Assembly: GCF_030704535.1 (NCBI RefSeq) | Contig: NC_081823.1 | Location: forward strand, 9,141,001 to 9,205,000 | From: Vitis vinifera | Taxonomy: Eukaryota > Streptophyta > Magnoliopsida > Vitales > Vitaceae | DNA: 64,000 bases | Direction: 5' to 3' | Notes under the pieces: generated by a model | Databases searched by the model: none | Seen by the model: only the letters and a program-made list of their open reading frames with translations | Told to the model about the DNA's origin: nothing | In this document: positions 47,999-61,400 of the stretch, one piece after another | How the letters are laid out: the number at the start of each line of letters is the position of its first letter | Position numbering within the stretch: position 1 is the first letter of the stretch | Position numbers and translations under genes: made by a program

Positions 47999-49350
47999 AT
48001 GGACACAACATAATCATACTTTGGGAGAGTTCAAGAACTTCTAGGTTTCATATCATTTGGATGGAAGGAATTATTTAAAGTGGTCCCAAGTTGTGAGAAC
48101 CCTTCTAAAAGAGAGGGAAAGTTGGGCCGTTTATTGGGATCTATTTTGAACAAGAAAGACTTAAGATTCAACACATGGGAGGAGGAAGATTCAATGATTA
48201 TGGTTTGGCTTTGGAACTCTATGTTGTAGGAGGTTAGTGACACAAATATTTTCCTTACCACCTCTAAGGAAATATGAGAGGTAGTTTAACAAATTTACTT
48301 AGAGGTGAAAGATCCAACTTTGTCTATGAGATTAAGACAAAGATTTCAGCCACAAAACAAGGTAATCTCTCGATCATTGAGTATGATAAATATTAAAAAA
48401 AATTATGGCTTGAACTTGATTATTATCAAGACATTAAAATAAAGTGTAGTGAGGATGCTATTATGCTACAAAAATTTGTGAAAATGGAAAGGATTTTTTA
48501 GTTTCTTGCAAGACTTAATGTTGAATTCGATCAAGTTCGTATGCAAGTTTTGGGAAAATAGGAAATGTCATCTTTGAGTGAAGTTTTTTCATTAATTTAG
48601 GCAAAGGAAAGTCAAAGAGTGATTATGCTCCATACTTAGATTACTAAAGGGTTTGTCATGGTATCCTTAAAATAAAATGAAAGGGGACAACATAGTAATA
48701 TAGGGAATAATTCTAGATCTACCAATCAAAATGGAGTTTGGTGCGTGTATTGCAAGAAACCATGCCATACTAAAGAGACATGGTGGGAACTTCATAGAAA
48801 ACTACAAAGTATTGGTCAAATTGGTGGTGCAAAAGGAGGCCAATAATGGAGTCAAGTTCATTTGGTTGTGGAGGACTAACAAAAAAAGCCAACCATGGAT
48901 AGGGAAGGCTTCAACAAGAAGGATATCATGTGTCTAAAAAACTTCCTTAGCACACTGGAAAAACCAACTACATCTTGCTCTCTTACCCGGGCTAGTAAGT
49001 CCATTTCTTATGTGATTTAGTGCCTAAAATATGTCCAACTCCTAGATCATAAACTCAAGAGCTATAGACCATATGACTCATTTTTCTAGATGTTTTGTTA
49101 CTTATATTCCATGCTCGAGTAATAGGTAGGTGAAAGTTGTTGTTGATACTTTAGCAATTGTTGGTCAAGAGACAGTCACACTAATTGCTTCTTTTCATTT
49201 AAAAAATATGCTACACGCTCCAAAGTTGTCAATCAATTTGTTGTCCATTCATTAAATTACCAAAAATTTGGATTATAGTGTAACCTTCTTTTCTACTCAG
49301 TGTGTTTTTCAAGATTGGATAACGAAGAAGATGAGTGGACTTGCTAATGA
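47999..49350 (+). mobile_element. Degenerate copia gag and protease region (unit 2 copy)
   Basis: Counterpart of 42050-43410, with the same broken gag and DSRATDH-type protease. A deletion after GLANEE removes the ATATT target copy and the first bases of the solo LTR that unit 1 still has. Confidence 0.8.
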
Positions 49351-50922
49351 GGAAACCGTAGATTTCTTTGTTCTTATATCTTGGATCAAATTGGTACATA
49401 CTAACTACCTTAGGATTTTAAATCCTATACGATGGAAGCGAAAAATAGCATTTTTAACATTCTAAGATCTAGATTAAAGACATTAGAAGACTTTACTTTT
49501 GATTTGGACATTCCCAAATCAATTCCATGTGGTGAATATGAAACTTGAAGAGTCTGGGGGTCTTACACACCCAAGATGTTCTACTCGATAACTCAAACCA
49601 CTATCTTGACACTCTAAAGTGTAGGCTTTGGAACAAAGGAATCCTAGACTATCTCTTTCTTTTTCTCTCTCATTTTCTAAAGGTGGAAGACGACTCTCAC
49701 AACAAAAAAGTTATGAAAACCCTAACTCTTAAGAGGGTATTTATAAGGTTCTTCTACTAAGCTTCAGTGACTTGAGTCCACCAAAGTTTGGGTCACTTAA
49801 TATACCAAAATAGGTCTTAATTAATTAATTAACCATGCATGGTCATCTAATTAATCAATTAACCCAATCCAAACACCTTCTTTACTATGCCATGTGCAAT
49901 CTTGCAAAATTACCAAAACATCTTTATGCACAAGAGTGAACATAGAGTCAATCCAAACCTCATTAATATGAGCTTAAAATGAGGACCACTGGGATCTATA
50001 AGAATATTGACTTATTTATAATCCAATTTTGAAGTTGATTCAACATCCCACTAAAGAAAATCAATTGTACTATAGTACCCTATATAAATAACAACTAAAT
50101 AACGCTCAGATTTGCGACCTACTATCCGTTGCATGTAAACTCTTCATGAACTAGTGTCTGTAATATAATAAGGTAGTGTTATCCCTTATTAGGATTACCT
50201 TTTTAATCATTGAGTTACAAATCTCACATATTATGTGATCAACTAATATACTCTACCTCCAAGAAGCATATGTCAAATTTCTAGATCATATGTCCTTTGA
50301 ATCACTTAAGGGGGCACATTGTTTCAATCCCATGAGATATCATAGTACCTTTATTGATAATACCCGTTGCTACTAGTGTCTATCAATAATGATCTAATTT
50401 ATAAGGATATATGTCCAATTTTGGGTTTTACGCATATGTCAAAGCTTTTTGTTGACTTTGACATATGTTCAATATCTTTTCAAGTTTAAGAGTTCATGCA
50501 GTATAGTAGTTTAGTCAATCATGACAATTGATAGCCTTACGTTACAATTCACCATAGATCTTATCCAGTGTACATCACAAATACTAGTACACTCATCATG
50601 GGAAAACCATCTTAACAACCAAGACAAGTCATTTTTTCCAATTAGGAGGTAGTGTACTACAGTCTTAATTATATTTTCCAAATCCATGAACCAACTATGG
50701 ACAACTCATCACTCTGTAGGAAACCCTTGATATGGATCTTCTATGCAACTATTAATGCACCTAAGTTATGTATAATACAAATGATATGAGCGTGTATGCT
50801 CAAATAACTGATTAATGCAAAAAGGATAATAAATGGGAAACCTAAAAGCATAAATAAATAATTTTATATATGTATCTCAATTTGTTACATCATGTCATGT
50901 TTTATAGGGCTCAATTTCAACA
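49351..50922 (-). mobile_element. Solo LTR, right end intact (unit 2)
   Basis: Runs from the deletion-trimmed left edge to CAATTTCAACA at 50922, followed by ATATT. With the unit 1 left end, the original LTR was about 1.58 kb. Confidence 0.75.
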
Positions 50923-50927
50923 ATATT

Positions 50928-51430
50928 TTCTTGAAGAAGAATCTAATAGTGGTGACCCACCCTTAATTTCATTTCTCTTTTAACAAATCAACTTCAATAA
51001 AGATACTATTTGGCTTTATCATTTTCATCTTGGACATCTTTCCATTGGATTGCTTAAAAATATATTTCTATATTTATTCACAAATGTTTATGTCAATTCT
51101 TTGCCTTGTGATGTTTACAAATTTGCAAAACACCATTAGGTTCCATTTTCGTTAAACAATAATAGATCTTTAGTTCATTTTTCATTAATTCATTTTAATA
51201 TTTGGGGTCCACCTCGAATTCGTAATGTTTTAAGGGCAAATGGCTTCTAACATTCATTGATGATTGCACAAGAATGACTTAGGTGTTTCTTTTAAAACAA
51301 AATTCTAACTTGAGCAATGTTCTTCAATTTTCTGTAGTATGATTAAAGACTAGTTTGGAGTGAATATTAAGAGTATTTATTCCAAATGCCTCCATCAAAT
51401 TCAAAACGCATTACATTTATTTAGAACTCG
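50928..51430 (+). mobile_element. Copia integrase fragment, continuation of the interrupted element
   Basis: Translation resumes the pre-integrase/integrase zone: FHLGHLSIGLLKNIF, NSLPCDVYKFAKHHRFHFR, IFGVHLEF, and a DDCTRMTWVFLLKQNSNLSN-like stretch with stops and small deletions. It lies directly after the solo LTR and its ATATT repeat, so it is the far half of the same copia element. Reverse transcriptase is not found beyond it. Confidence 0.78.
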
Positions 51431-54400
51431 TAACATTTAGAGTTTTTTTAGGTTGTTTATAACGTTTCTTTGTAATAAGTGGGCAATGAAGTGTACCACA
51501 TGTTACATTATTGATTTTATTGTATAAACTCTTTTAATTATAGGTTTTAAAAGAGGATGATAAAATGTCAGGAAGGAGATTAATCTCTCATCTTGAAAGT
51601 CTTTAATAAAGTTTTAGGTTTTTTTTTTTTTTCATCTTTCTATTTTATTTTCTTGGCAACCAAACATGAGTTGTGAGGAGAAATCTTCCACCATGTTTAA
51701 TTAGCTAACTTGATTGATCCGAAGATGCTAGCATGAAGGTGAAAAATTCAAAGAAGGAGTGGCAAGAATCGATAACATATTGAATGGTTTGATTTTGTTT
51801 TTCAAGTTTTAATTGGTAGGAATAAATCCTCTATGTTAGATCACCTTAGATAAATTACAGAGGATTTTTATCAAGATACAAATGATTCTTAGGAAGTCCT
51901 TGATCACTAGTTAGTAGTTACCATAATTTGATCATATTGTTAACAAATCTAAAGGTCAAATATACAAAGATGGATATGAGATTTTGATTGAATAAAATTA
52001 AAAATAAAAATTAACTATCATATCTAATTGGTTTAAGAATTATAGCAATGAGATTAACAACTGGTTGGGTTACAAATTATGAATATTTAATCTTATCCTT
52101 GTGAGTTATATTAGAGAATGATACAGTAAATTATTACTCAAAACTAGTGATTTTTGGTAATTCTTGATCATTAATTATCGTAGTCTTCCTTATCGTTATA
52201 TGCCCTAAAACAGAACTACAAGGAGTATGAAATGCTAAAAAGTTAAATCTTAAATCAATAATTAATTTCATTAACTTGATGATTTTAGGAATATGTTTTT
52301 TTTTTTAAAGGAAGAACCTAAGTTTCAAATGCAATATTAGTTTTAATATTCAATTCGGTCGTAGATTGACTTTGACCCTAAACGTTGGATTTTATAATGT
52401 TCTTTCTCTCTCTAAGGATTTGACATTAGATTGTGAAATTTTTCGGAATATTGTTTATTTTGTTTTATTTATTTCATTAAATATTTTAGGAAATCTTTAT
52501 TCATATTTGATCTTTATTTATTGAATTTAGGATTTCAATATCTTTAGTAAATAATTAATCCCTTTAATTTTAAAACAAATAAACATATTAAAACTGATTC
52601 AAAGAACGACAAACCAAAATACTACAAAGTTATGGTAACTCTATATCTGGTTTTTCTTAGCTAAAGTTACCACGTATTTAAGCTTTAATATTTTATTTAT
52701 GATAGAGATTTACAGTGAATATCATGGTGCATTTATTGAGAATATTTATTGCTACCGACTTCCATCAACAATGACCCAAACTATAGAGAATATATGATCA
52801 GTCTAAGATCTCACATGTATGTCAAAGTTAGTAGTAACTTTGACATAAACTCAGTATTCTCTCAAGGTTAAGAGACAGTACAACATAGCAACTTGATGAA
52901 GTCATGAATACCTAATAACATTACATCATGTCTCACTGTAAGTCTTGTCCAATGTGTAACCATACACACTAATGCACTAACCAAGGAAGCTTCATCCTAA
53001 TGGCTAAGAAAAACTATCTTTCTAATTAAGAGATAATACATTAAAACCTCAAATGGATTGCTTAAGTCTATGAACCAACTGTGACCAAATCATCAATTTG
53101 TAAGGAAGTCATGACTTGAATCTTTCATGTAACTCCTAATACACCCAAATCATGTACAATGCAAGAGATGTATACCAAAATGCTCATAAGATATATTATA
53201 TGAAATAAGAATAGATAAAATTATAACTAGAACTTTATTAAATAATCAATAAACTTTAAACTTGTCACATCATGTCATACTTTTAAGGATCTTATCCTAA
53301 TGTCTACCTGGGCTAGTTAATTAATTGGAGGTCATCTAATGGTTGAATTAATTAAATATGACCTAATGGGTTGGATTGAGTGACTTAAACCCATATGATA
53401 AACCTTAATCACTTAAGCCCACTAGTAGTCTATATAAACCCTTTCAGGATTAGACATTTTTTTTTATCTTCCATTTTCTAGAGAAAAAACCCTAGCACCC
53501 ATCCTTTTAAGGTGAAAAAGAAGCCAACACTTCTCTCGATTATAAGATCCAAAAGGAACATTTTGTCTTCAAGGTACTCTTCATCAACTTGAATTTTTTT
53601 CTATTTTTTTTATGAACATCCAAATCTAAGGTATGTCCTAAAACACCCTAAAATGTAAAATTTTAAACTTGACATATATTTCAATTGCATCTAGGATTTA
53701 GTAGCATGCCCTCTTATTTTGATCTAACAAAAAATGTATAAATTGGTCAAGTGATCATTTATGTCATCACATAAATTGAAATTTAACATGATAAAGTAAC
53801 TAGGTGGTTTGTGATATAAAAATGCATAATTTGATTGAAGTTATTGTTAGCGTTGCCATATAAATTGAACTTCAACCTAAAAAGTGCCAAGGTGGTTCAT
53901 ATTGCAATATATTTGGGGTAACACAAGTTGAAACAACGTTACTACAAGCTTGAACCATTGTTGAGATATAGCCCTTAGACTTGTCTAAGTCCTTTACATA
54001 TTGAAGAATAACACTTTATCGTTGATTCGTGGTAGGAGTTGTGAGATATAGGACCAGGCTTTTGAGAAGTGTTATGGTTCTATGGATTTCTGATCAAATT
54101 GCATTTATAGATGAGAAAAATTATACAAAAGATTCTATTGCAATAAACTATGGAGGGAATATCTCACCAGGGGGAGGGGATACTTCAAGTGAATAGTAAC
54201 ACATGATGTTAGGTCGCTTCTTCAACTTTTCACATTTGCTCTCTATGTTGGAGTTTTAGGATCCATCTACTTATGATGCTTACTCTACTTGAGCTCAAAA
54301 GGCTTAAAGTCTCTCTTTTACAACAAAGACAACCTCAACCTCCTCTTTTAGACTAATTAGGTTCTTGTGGTGGATAGGAGTTGCTTACCTTTCGTGTCTT

Positions 54401-55438
54401 AATTCGCACATGCAAGACTAATTGTTATATTTAGGAATATGACACTAGCTTGTTGGGTCTCACTCGTTATTAGTCATTTGATTTCATAATAAATAAGTTT
54501 TCTATGAAGTACATGATCACCAAGTAGATCAATGATCCAAATCTCATGCCCAAGTCAACACTTGCCATTTACGCTATCACAATGAAAAGAAACAATAACC
54601 AATGAATGTTCAAACTCTAGCAAAAATGGGTAATGAAAGAAGAAGAATGAGTTCAAGCTAAATGATACTTGTAAAGGAAACAACTCTTTGCTTTAATAGT
54701 AGATAGGGCTCTTCTTCGTGCCAAATTAGACAACATCATTATATTTACAATCCCAAAATAAGGAAGATTTGGTGTCGGTGCCTTAAGTTTTCAACCTCAT
54801 TTAGGAAAAGATAGACTTTGAGGTTATAGTCTATAATCTCAACTAAAAGCTCTTCGCTTATGCATGCATTAAGAATGGATCTACCTTGGAGGATAATCTA
54901 AGTCAATTTTCAACTTCCTTTGCATCTGTTAGCTCCATGTTGTTGTATCGGTTTTTTTTTTTTTTTTTTTTGTTAGAAATTATGTGTATTAATTTACTTT
55001 TAATTTTTTTTTAGTATAGCTATTACCAAACTCATTAGATTCATTTAATAAATTCTTGAATGATAATGACATTATTAAAAAGCTAATACAAAAGATTCAT
55101 GATAGATACAATGCTATTTAAAAAAAATATATCAATTATTCTAAGTCTTAATTGTCTTCTACATAAGACCCCTTGCAACGAAATGAGGATACGTACTATC
55201 CAAACAGACCCTCAAAGTTGAAGACGACCAAAACTTTCAAAAGCTACGTGGGCTTGACACGATGCCATTTTAGGGCGATATATGTATACATGACGAGAGG
55301 GGCTCGCGACTCCTACAATTATCAGTTGTAACCTAACAAACCCTTACATCGAAAGAGAGCTCTAATTCCGAATCGAAAAGCTACTTTGAGATCAAAACTC
55401 CTTGTTCGAAGAATCTCGGAATCCATATCCATAAATCA
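51431..55438. other. Degraded repeat DNA and 5' flank of the WW-domain gene
   Basis: 52727-53290 is a diverged relative of the 1.58-kb solo LTR (compare 50350-50910; shared phrases GACATAAAC/GACATATG and CACATCATGTCAT). 53320-53640 holds a further LTR-like stretch with TATATAAACCC. A T-run lies near 54953-54972. 55200-55438 is promoter and leader of the next gene. No host gene was recognised in between. Confidence 0.5.
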
Positions 55439-58400
55439 ATGGGAAGAAGAAAGGAGCGCCGCCTCGCCGCTATCAGCGCCTCCGGCCGCCGGGTTAAGCT
55501 TGATCTCTTCGCGGAACCCTCTGGTACTCTTTCTCTATCTCTCTCTTTATATATACATATGTGTATTATGTATGTATGTTTGTGTATAAATTAATGCGCC
55601 GTGGATTACTGGATTGTATTTGTTAGGGTTTCGGTTGGAATTCTCTCTTTTTTTTTGTTAATGGGATGTTAGCATTTTTGTATCAGTTTAAATGGGTTTA
55701 GTTTCACTTTGTTCCGCAGTTCGTGTTTTGTTTGGTTTTTGAGAAAACTTATTTGAGAAATTAGGGTTTTATAAAGATGATATATATGTGTGTCTATGTA
55801 TTTTGGTTTGTATTTTTGTGGTTGTGGCTTGTTGGGGGTTGTTTCTGCCTTATTTGGTTGCTGAGAGAATATTAGAAAAGATAAGGTATTGAGATTTTCC
55901 CCAGAACAAACTGAAGAGACTTGATGAATTTGCCCATTAACGGGTTTTACAAAAAATTGATTTGCTATGGAAAGTTTTGCATGTAGTTGTTTTCTACCGA
56001 AATATGGTGGCATTTTTAGTACTATTTTTTGGAATGTTAGCTATAAAAATAAAATTTAGTACTATTATTTGGAATGTTGGTTGATCATTATTATTTCTTC
56101 ATCTGTGTTATCTTTATATATTATATGTATATATTTTTTTTTCACTGGTGAAGATTTGTTTAACTCTCTAGGAGATTTGGGTGGGTCCTCAGTACGAGAT
56201 GAAGTTGGAGGAGATCTAGATTCAAAACGTCGTGCTGCATCACCCAATTCACCATCTTCTTCAGGTGGGTTCCGTCAGTTTTCTTCAAAAGGACTTTGTA
56301 TAGAGGACATGAGTGCACAACATTATTTTGGTGGATGTATGGAACTATATGTGCAAGACATTGTTATGTTGTTTGGCCCGAGAGTTTGATTTTGGAATGT
56401 AGGGTGGCTGTGGTATTGGGAACCTTCAACTGATCAGAATAGGTCGGGCCCTGCCACAGTGTTAATTTGAATGGCTCCCAACCTGTTATGCCCTTTTCAC
56501 GGCATCAGAGCATTTGGAGATTACATCAGGGAAATTTTCCTTATCGGTTCGTATGTTTCTGTCTTTATTTGCTTTATGTGTTGCTGACGTTTTATTTTAT
56601 TATTTTGTTTTCCAGGTGGCTGTAATGAATGAATTCTGAGACCTAACTGTTAAAATTTTATTATTGCCTTTTTGGATATTGCCTTAATACTTCAATGCAT
56701 CTGTTTGCTGGGCTCAGATATAATGATTAATGTTGAGTAAATGTATAATTATTTTGAAAGCCTTTGACATGTTGGTATTTCTTCTTCAGGTCATAAAGTG
56801 GATAATTCATTGCTATTACTAGGGCAATATAGCGATGATGAATTGGAAGAGGGATCGAAGAAAAGAGTTACCTCTGCCGTCATGGAAAGTTCCTCAGCTG
56901 ATCATAATGACCAGGTAGTTTATTCGCTCCACTCCTTTTGTTCACTTCAGCTTTAAAAAATCCAAAATTGAAGAGCAAGATGTGATTTTGGCATGATCAA
57001 CTTGTGCTGAGTTTATTAGAATCTTCAATGTTTAATCTGGTTCATTGTAGTCAAAGGCAAAAGGCAATGAGAATTGCAATAAGACCAAATATTGCCTAAG
57101 ATGCAAGGTATTAACTGTGGCAGTAGCTCAAGCAAAGCAGGTGATGGGAAATTGAAGTATTTTATGAACTTGGTAGAATGTATTAGTATATTTGTATATT
57201 GCTTATTGAAACAATATAGACATTATTATCTTCATAATTATCTTTCAAAACTAATAAATCTCCATTCTGTGAGGGTTCTAGGGTAATCAACAAAATGATA
57301 ATGATAATGAATGGTTCAAGGCATCAAATATGATATAAAACATGATTCAAACCATTAACATTTTTCACATAAAGATAAAAGAAAAGGAAAACCAGAACAG
57401 AGTGTTGACTTTAACCTCAGCAATATTCCAAATCCCTGAACAAAAGAGGCAAATACAAAGCAGGAAAATATTGGGTATTTAGTCTTTGTTAATGACTTTT
57501 TGTTGGTTACCCAAATGGTAATCAAGGCTCTTTTTGCTGCAAAAAATGGCATCCATGGAGAGATGTTAGGGTTTGTGGCAGATTAGGGGTTTTGTGGAAA
57601 TTAACATTCATGACCCATCTTACTGAATTTTTTCACTTCAACTAAAAGTGAAGGAAAACCAGAATGAAGGTTCAACTTTAACTTCGGCAATATTCGAACT
57701 CCTTGCACATTAGAAAATCAGTAACTGCACAAACCCCAACACCAACCCCCAACCCAACCAATACCCCCATGCCCTGCACCCCCAATCCCCCCACAAAAGA
57801 GAGAGAGAGAGAGGGAAAGGGTTTGTGTAGATTAAGGCTTTTTATGGAAATTAACATTCATTAGTTCAATCCAATAAGGCAACATTGCCCCTGTCGCTTT
57901 GGGTCTAGGTGGGAGGAATGGATGAGGTGGTGTATTTCTACCGCCAAATTCTCTATATTAATCAATGGGGTTCCAGCTGGTTTCTTTTCGAACTCAAAGG
58001 GGCTGCGGCAAGGAGATCCCCTCTCTCCTTATCTTTTCGTTTTGGGTATGGAAGTGCTTAGCACCATGATTAGCCGGGCTGGTGAAGGGGGCTTTATTTC
58101 AGGCTGTAGGATGCGGGGGAGAGGGGGGGATGAGCTGACTGTTTCGCACCTCCTCTTTGCTGACGACACTCTAATTTTCTGCAAAGCTAGAAGAGAGCAA
58201 CTGACCAATCTAAGTTGGATTTTGGCGTGGTTTGAGGCTGCCTCCGGCTTGAGAATTAACCTGGCTAAGAGTGTCCTTATTCCGGTGGGGGAAGTGGATG
58301 GGATGGAGGAGTTGGCGGCTGAGCTGGGTTGTAAATTGGGGACTTTACCCGCTGTTTACTTAGGGCTGCCCCTTGGAGCCAATCATAAAAACGCCTCTTC

Positions 58401-61400
58401 TTGGGATGGGGTGGAAGAGAGAATGAGAAGAAGACTGGCCCAGTGGAAAAGACAATATATCTCCAAGGGGGGAAGAATGACTCTTATTAAGAGCACTTTG
58501 GCCAGCATACCCATCTACCTCCTTTCACTTATTCGAATTCCTAAGGTGGTGGCAAAAAGGATTGAAAAAATCCAAAGAGATTTCTTGTGGGGAGGAGGAA
58601 GTTTGGAAGGGAAAGGCCATTTGATTAATTGGCAAGTGGTTTGCAGCCCTAAGGAGGAGGGGGGATTAGGCATCCGAAAGATAGATTTGTTGAACAAAAC
58701 ATTGTTGGGCAAATGGGTTTGGAGATATGCCTATGAGAAGGATAATCTATGGAAAAAGGCGATAGGGGTGAAATATGGTCAAGAGGGATGTGGGTGGAGG
58801 ACTAAGGAAGTTTGTGGGCCTTATGGGGTGGGGTTGTGGAAGGAGATAATGAAAGAGGCGGAGTGGTGTTGGGAGAGCATGGACCTTAAGGTTGGGAAGG
58901 GGAATAGAGTTTTGTTCTGGATGGATAAGTGGTGTGGCAATGAGGCGCTTTCTCAAACTTTTCCTCAGTTGTTTACCTTGGCGGGTCATAAGAATGCCAA
59001 AGTTTGCGAAGTGTGGGATTCTAGTTTGGGGCAAGGAGGGTGGAATCTCAGTTTGGCTAGAGATCTCAATGATTGGGAGATAGATCAGATAGGAGAAATG
59101 CTGAATTTTCTGAAGGATTTCAGGATTTCTCAGGAGGAGGACTCAGTGAGATGGAAGCGGGAAGGCAACGGCGTTTTTGGGGCCAAGGGGGCCTACAAAA
59201 GTTTGAGCGGCTACTCAGTTGGTGCTTTTCTGAATAGACGCATATGGATGGATAGGGTTCCAACAAAAGTGTCTTTTTTTGCTTGGGAGGCAGCGTGGGG
59301 GAAGATCCTCACTTTGGATAAGCTTCAAAGAAGGGGATGGCAGCTACCTAATCGGTGTTATTTATGTGGATGCGAAGAGGAAAATGCGAATCATATTCTC
59401 TTACATTGTACAGTGGTTAAAACTATTTGGGAGATTACCCTTGTCATTTTCGGAGTTCAATGGGTGTTCCCAGAGTCGGTTATAGAGGTGCTTCATAGTT
59501 GGAGGGGTTCTTTTGTGGGGAAAAAAAGAAAAAAAATATGGAATTCCATACCGCTGTGCATTTTTTGGACGGTTTGGAAGGAAAGGAATAGGATAGTGTT
59601 CAGGGGAGGGTCTTTAGATATTCAGAAATTCAAGAATTCTTTTGTTTGTAACTTGTGGGGTTGGGCTAAGGTGTACATTGGTGAGGAAACCTACTCTCTG
59701 TTAGGTTTTTTGGAGTGGCTTGGGACCACTTGAGGGTGGGTGAGGTTTTTACCCTTTTTTGTTGTTTTTCCAGCCTTTTTTGGGGCTGTTTAGTATACCC
59801 CCTGTATACATGCGGCTTTTTTAGCCTTTTCTAATATATTTGACTGTTTATCTATCAAAAAAAAAAAAAACATTGCCCCTGTCGCTTTGATCAAGCTGAT
59901 TGTGTAGGCTTTGTCCAATCCAGGGAGGATCAGAATCAATAATAGGTTGCTTCCCCTTGTCTAATCGAGGCAACCCAGTGATTACCTTTTTCAACAATGA
60001 TCTGATCAACAATCATCACAAATTTTCTGTTGAACTTTAATCGCATCTAAAATCATGGTTAGGGATCCCTTTTAATGTGTTGACACCAATTTAATTTTTC
60101 CCAATCAAAATTTTCATGACTAATCAACTTTTTAAGTGCCTCATTAGCATTGATTTGTAGTTCTCTAAATGCATATTCTAAAACTTTTTGTTGTTTTCTG
60201 GATTTGGGTTTGTGAAATTTGGATAATAAATAAACGGATCCTGTTATGCTTTGCAAATTTATGGATGTAGTGATTCTATTGAAACTTTGGACATAATTTA
60301 GGTGGCTACATTTTCTGAGTAGTCCATACACTCTGTTGCATGTGAACTTTGTTTTCTCACATTTTAAGTTTATTTTGTGTGCTTGATTTTGATAAAAGAA
60401 AGGTTTGTTCATGTCAGTGTTTGATGGAAATCCATATCTATCAATTTTATAAGTGTAATCTAATTGCAGTTCTTTTTCTTCTTTTTTTTTTTCACTTTAT
60501 GGTTTGCTGCCTATACACTCATGTTTCTTCACATGCTAATCATGTCACTTTTATCAGGTTAAGGGACTCATTGGCAGTGAAGATGTGGATATTAAAGCAG
60601 GTGAGCATATTGCTTCTCAGGAAGTTAAACAGCAGGACATGGAGAGAGATGGCACTTCACTAGATGCTCTCCAGAATCTGGAGGGCAGAGATATTAGAGA
60701 AAATGATGCGACTGCAGTAAGTGATTCATCCAAAGAAATGGATTTAGATGAACAAATCTATGTGCCTGGAAATCCTGGTGCCCAAGGCACTGGAGATGTG
60801 ACTTTGGGCTGGAAGATGGTGATGCATGAGGAAAGTAACCAATGCTATTACTGGAATACTGAGACTGGGGAAACTTCATGGGAAGTACCTGATGTTTTGG
60901 TTCAGGCATCCCAATTAAACCCTGAACAGAAAACTCTTCCTGTTACTGAAGGAATGGAGAGTGCTTGTCTTGGACATGATGAAGTCAAGTCAACTTTAGA
61001 TGTAGAATGTTCTGATTCCTCAGCTGTGCGTATTACTTGTGTCTCTGTGGGTGCCAATTTGATTTCTGAAACCAAAGAAGTTTGTGAACATGTTTCCCAA
61101 GTAAATGAGCATACTGAAGGTTACAAAGGTGAAACTTTCGAAGTTAAAGATGGGGCCACTGGTATCAACCAAAGTGAATTAAGTAGTTTTGATGCCGTTA
61201 ATGATCTTTTAGGTAATGGGAGTTCAATAAGAACTGGTTTGGAGAAGTACGCCTATGAAAGCATAGTTAACAAAGAACTTGAGACAGGAATTGATATTTC
61301 TTCTCGTCTTGTGGAACAAAGTGAAAGTTTGTTAGAAAAATTGATGACACTGAAAGGGTATGCATGCCTACATCATATTTCTTCATCTACTCTTTGCATT

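Larger units (their letters stand above)
44501..50425 (+). repeat. Tandem segmental duplication, unit 2 (about 5.9 kb)
   Basis: Second copy of 38585-44495 in direct orientation. Differences are a few percent outside the coding exon, including a 4-bp ATAA insertion near 44762 and a shorter microsatellite. It carries a complete copy of the YL1-like terminal exon. Confidence 0.95.
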
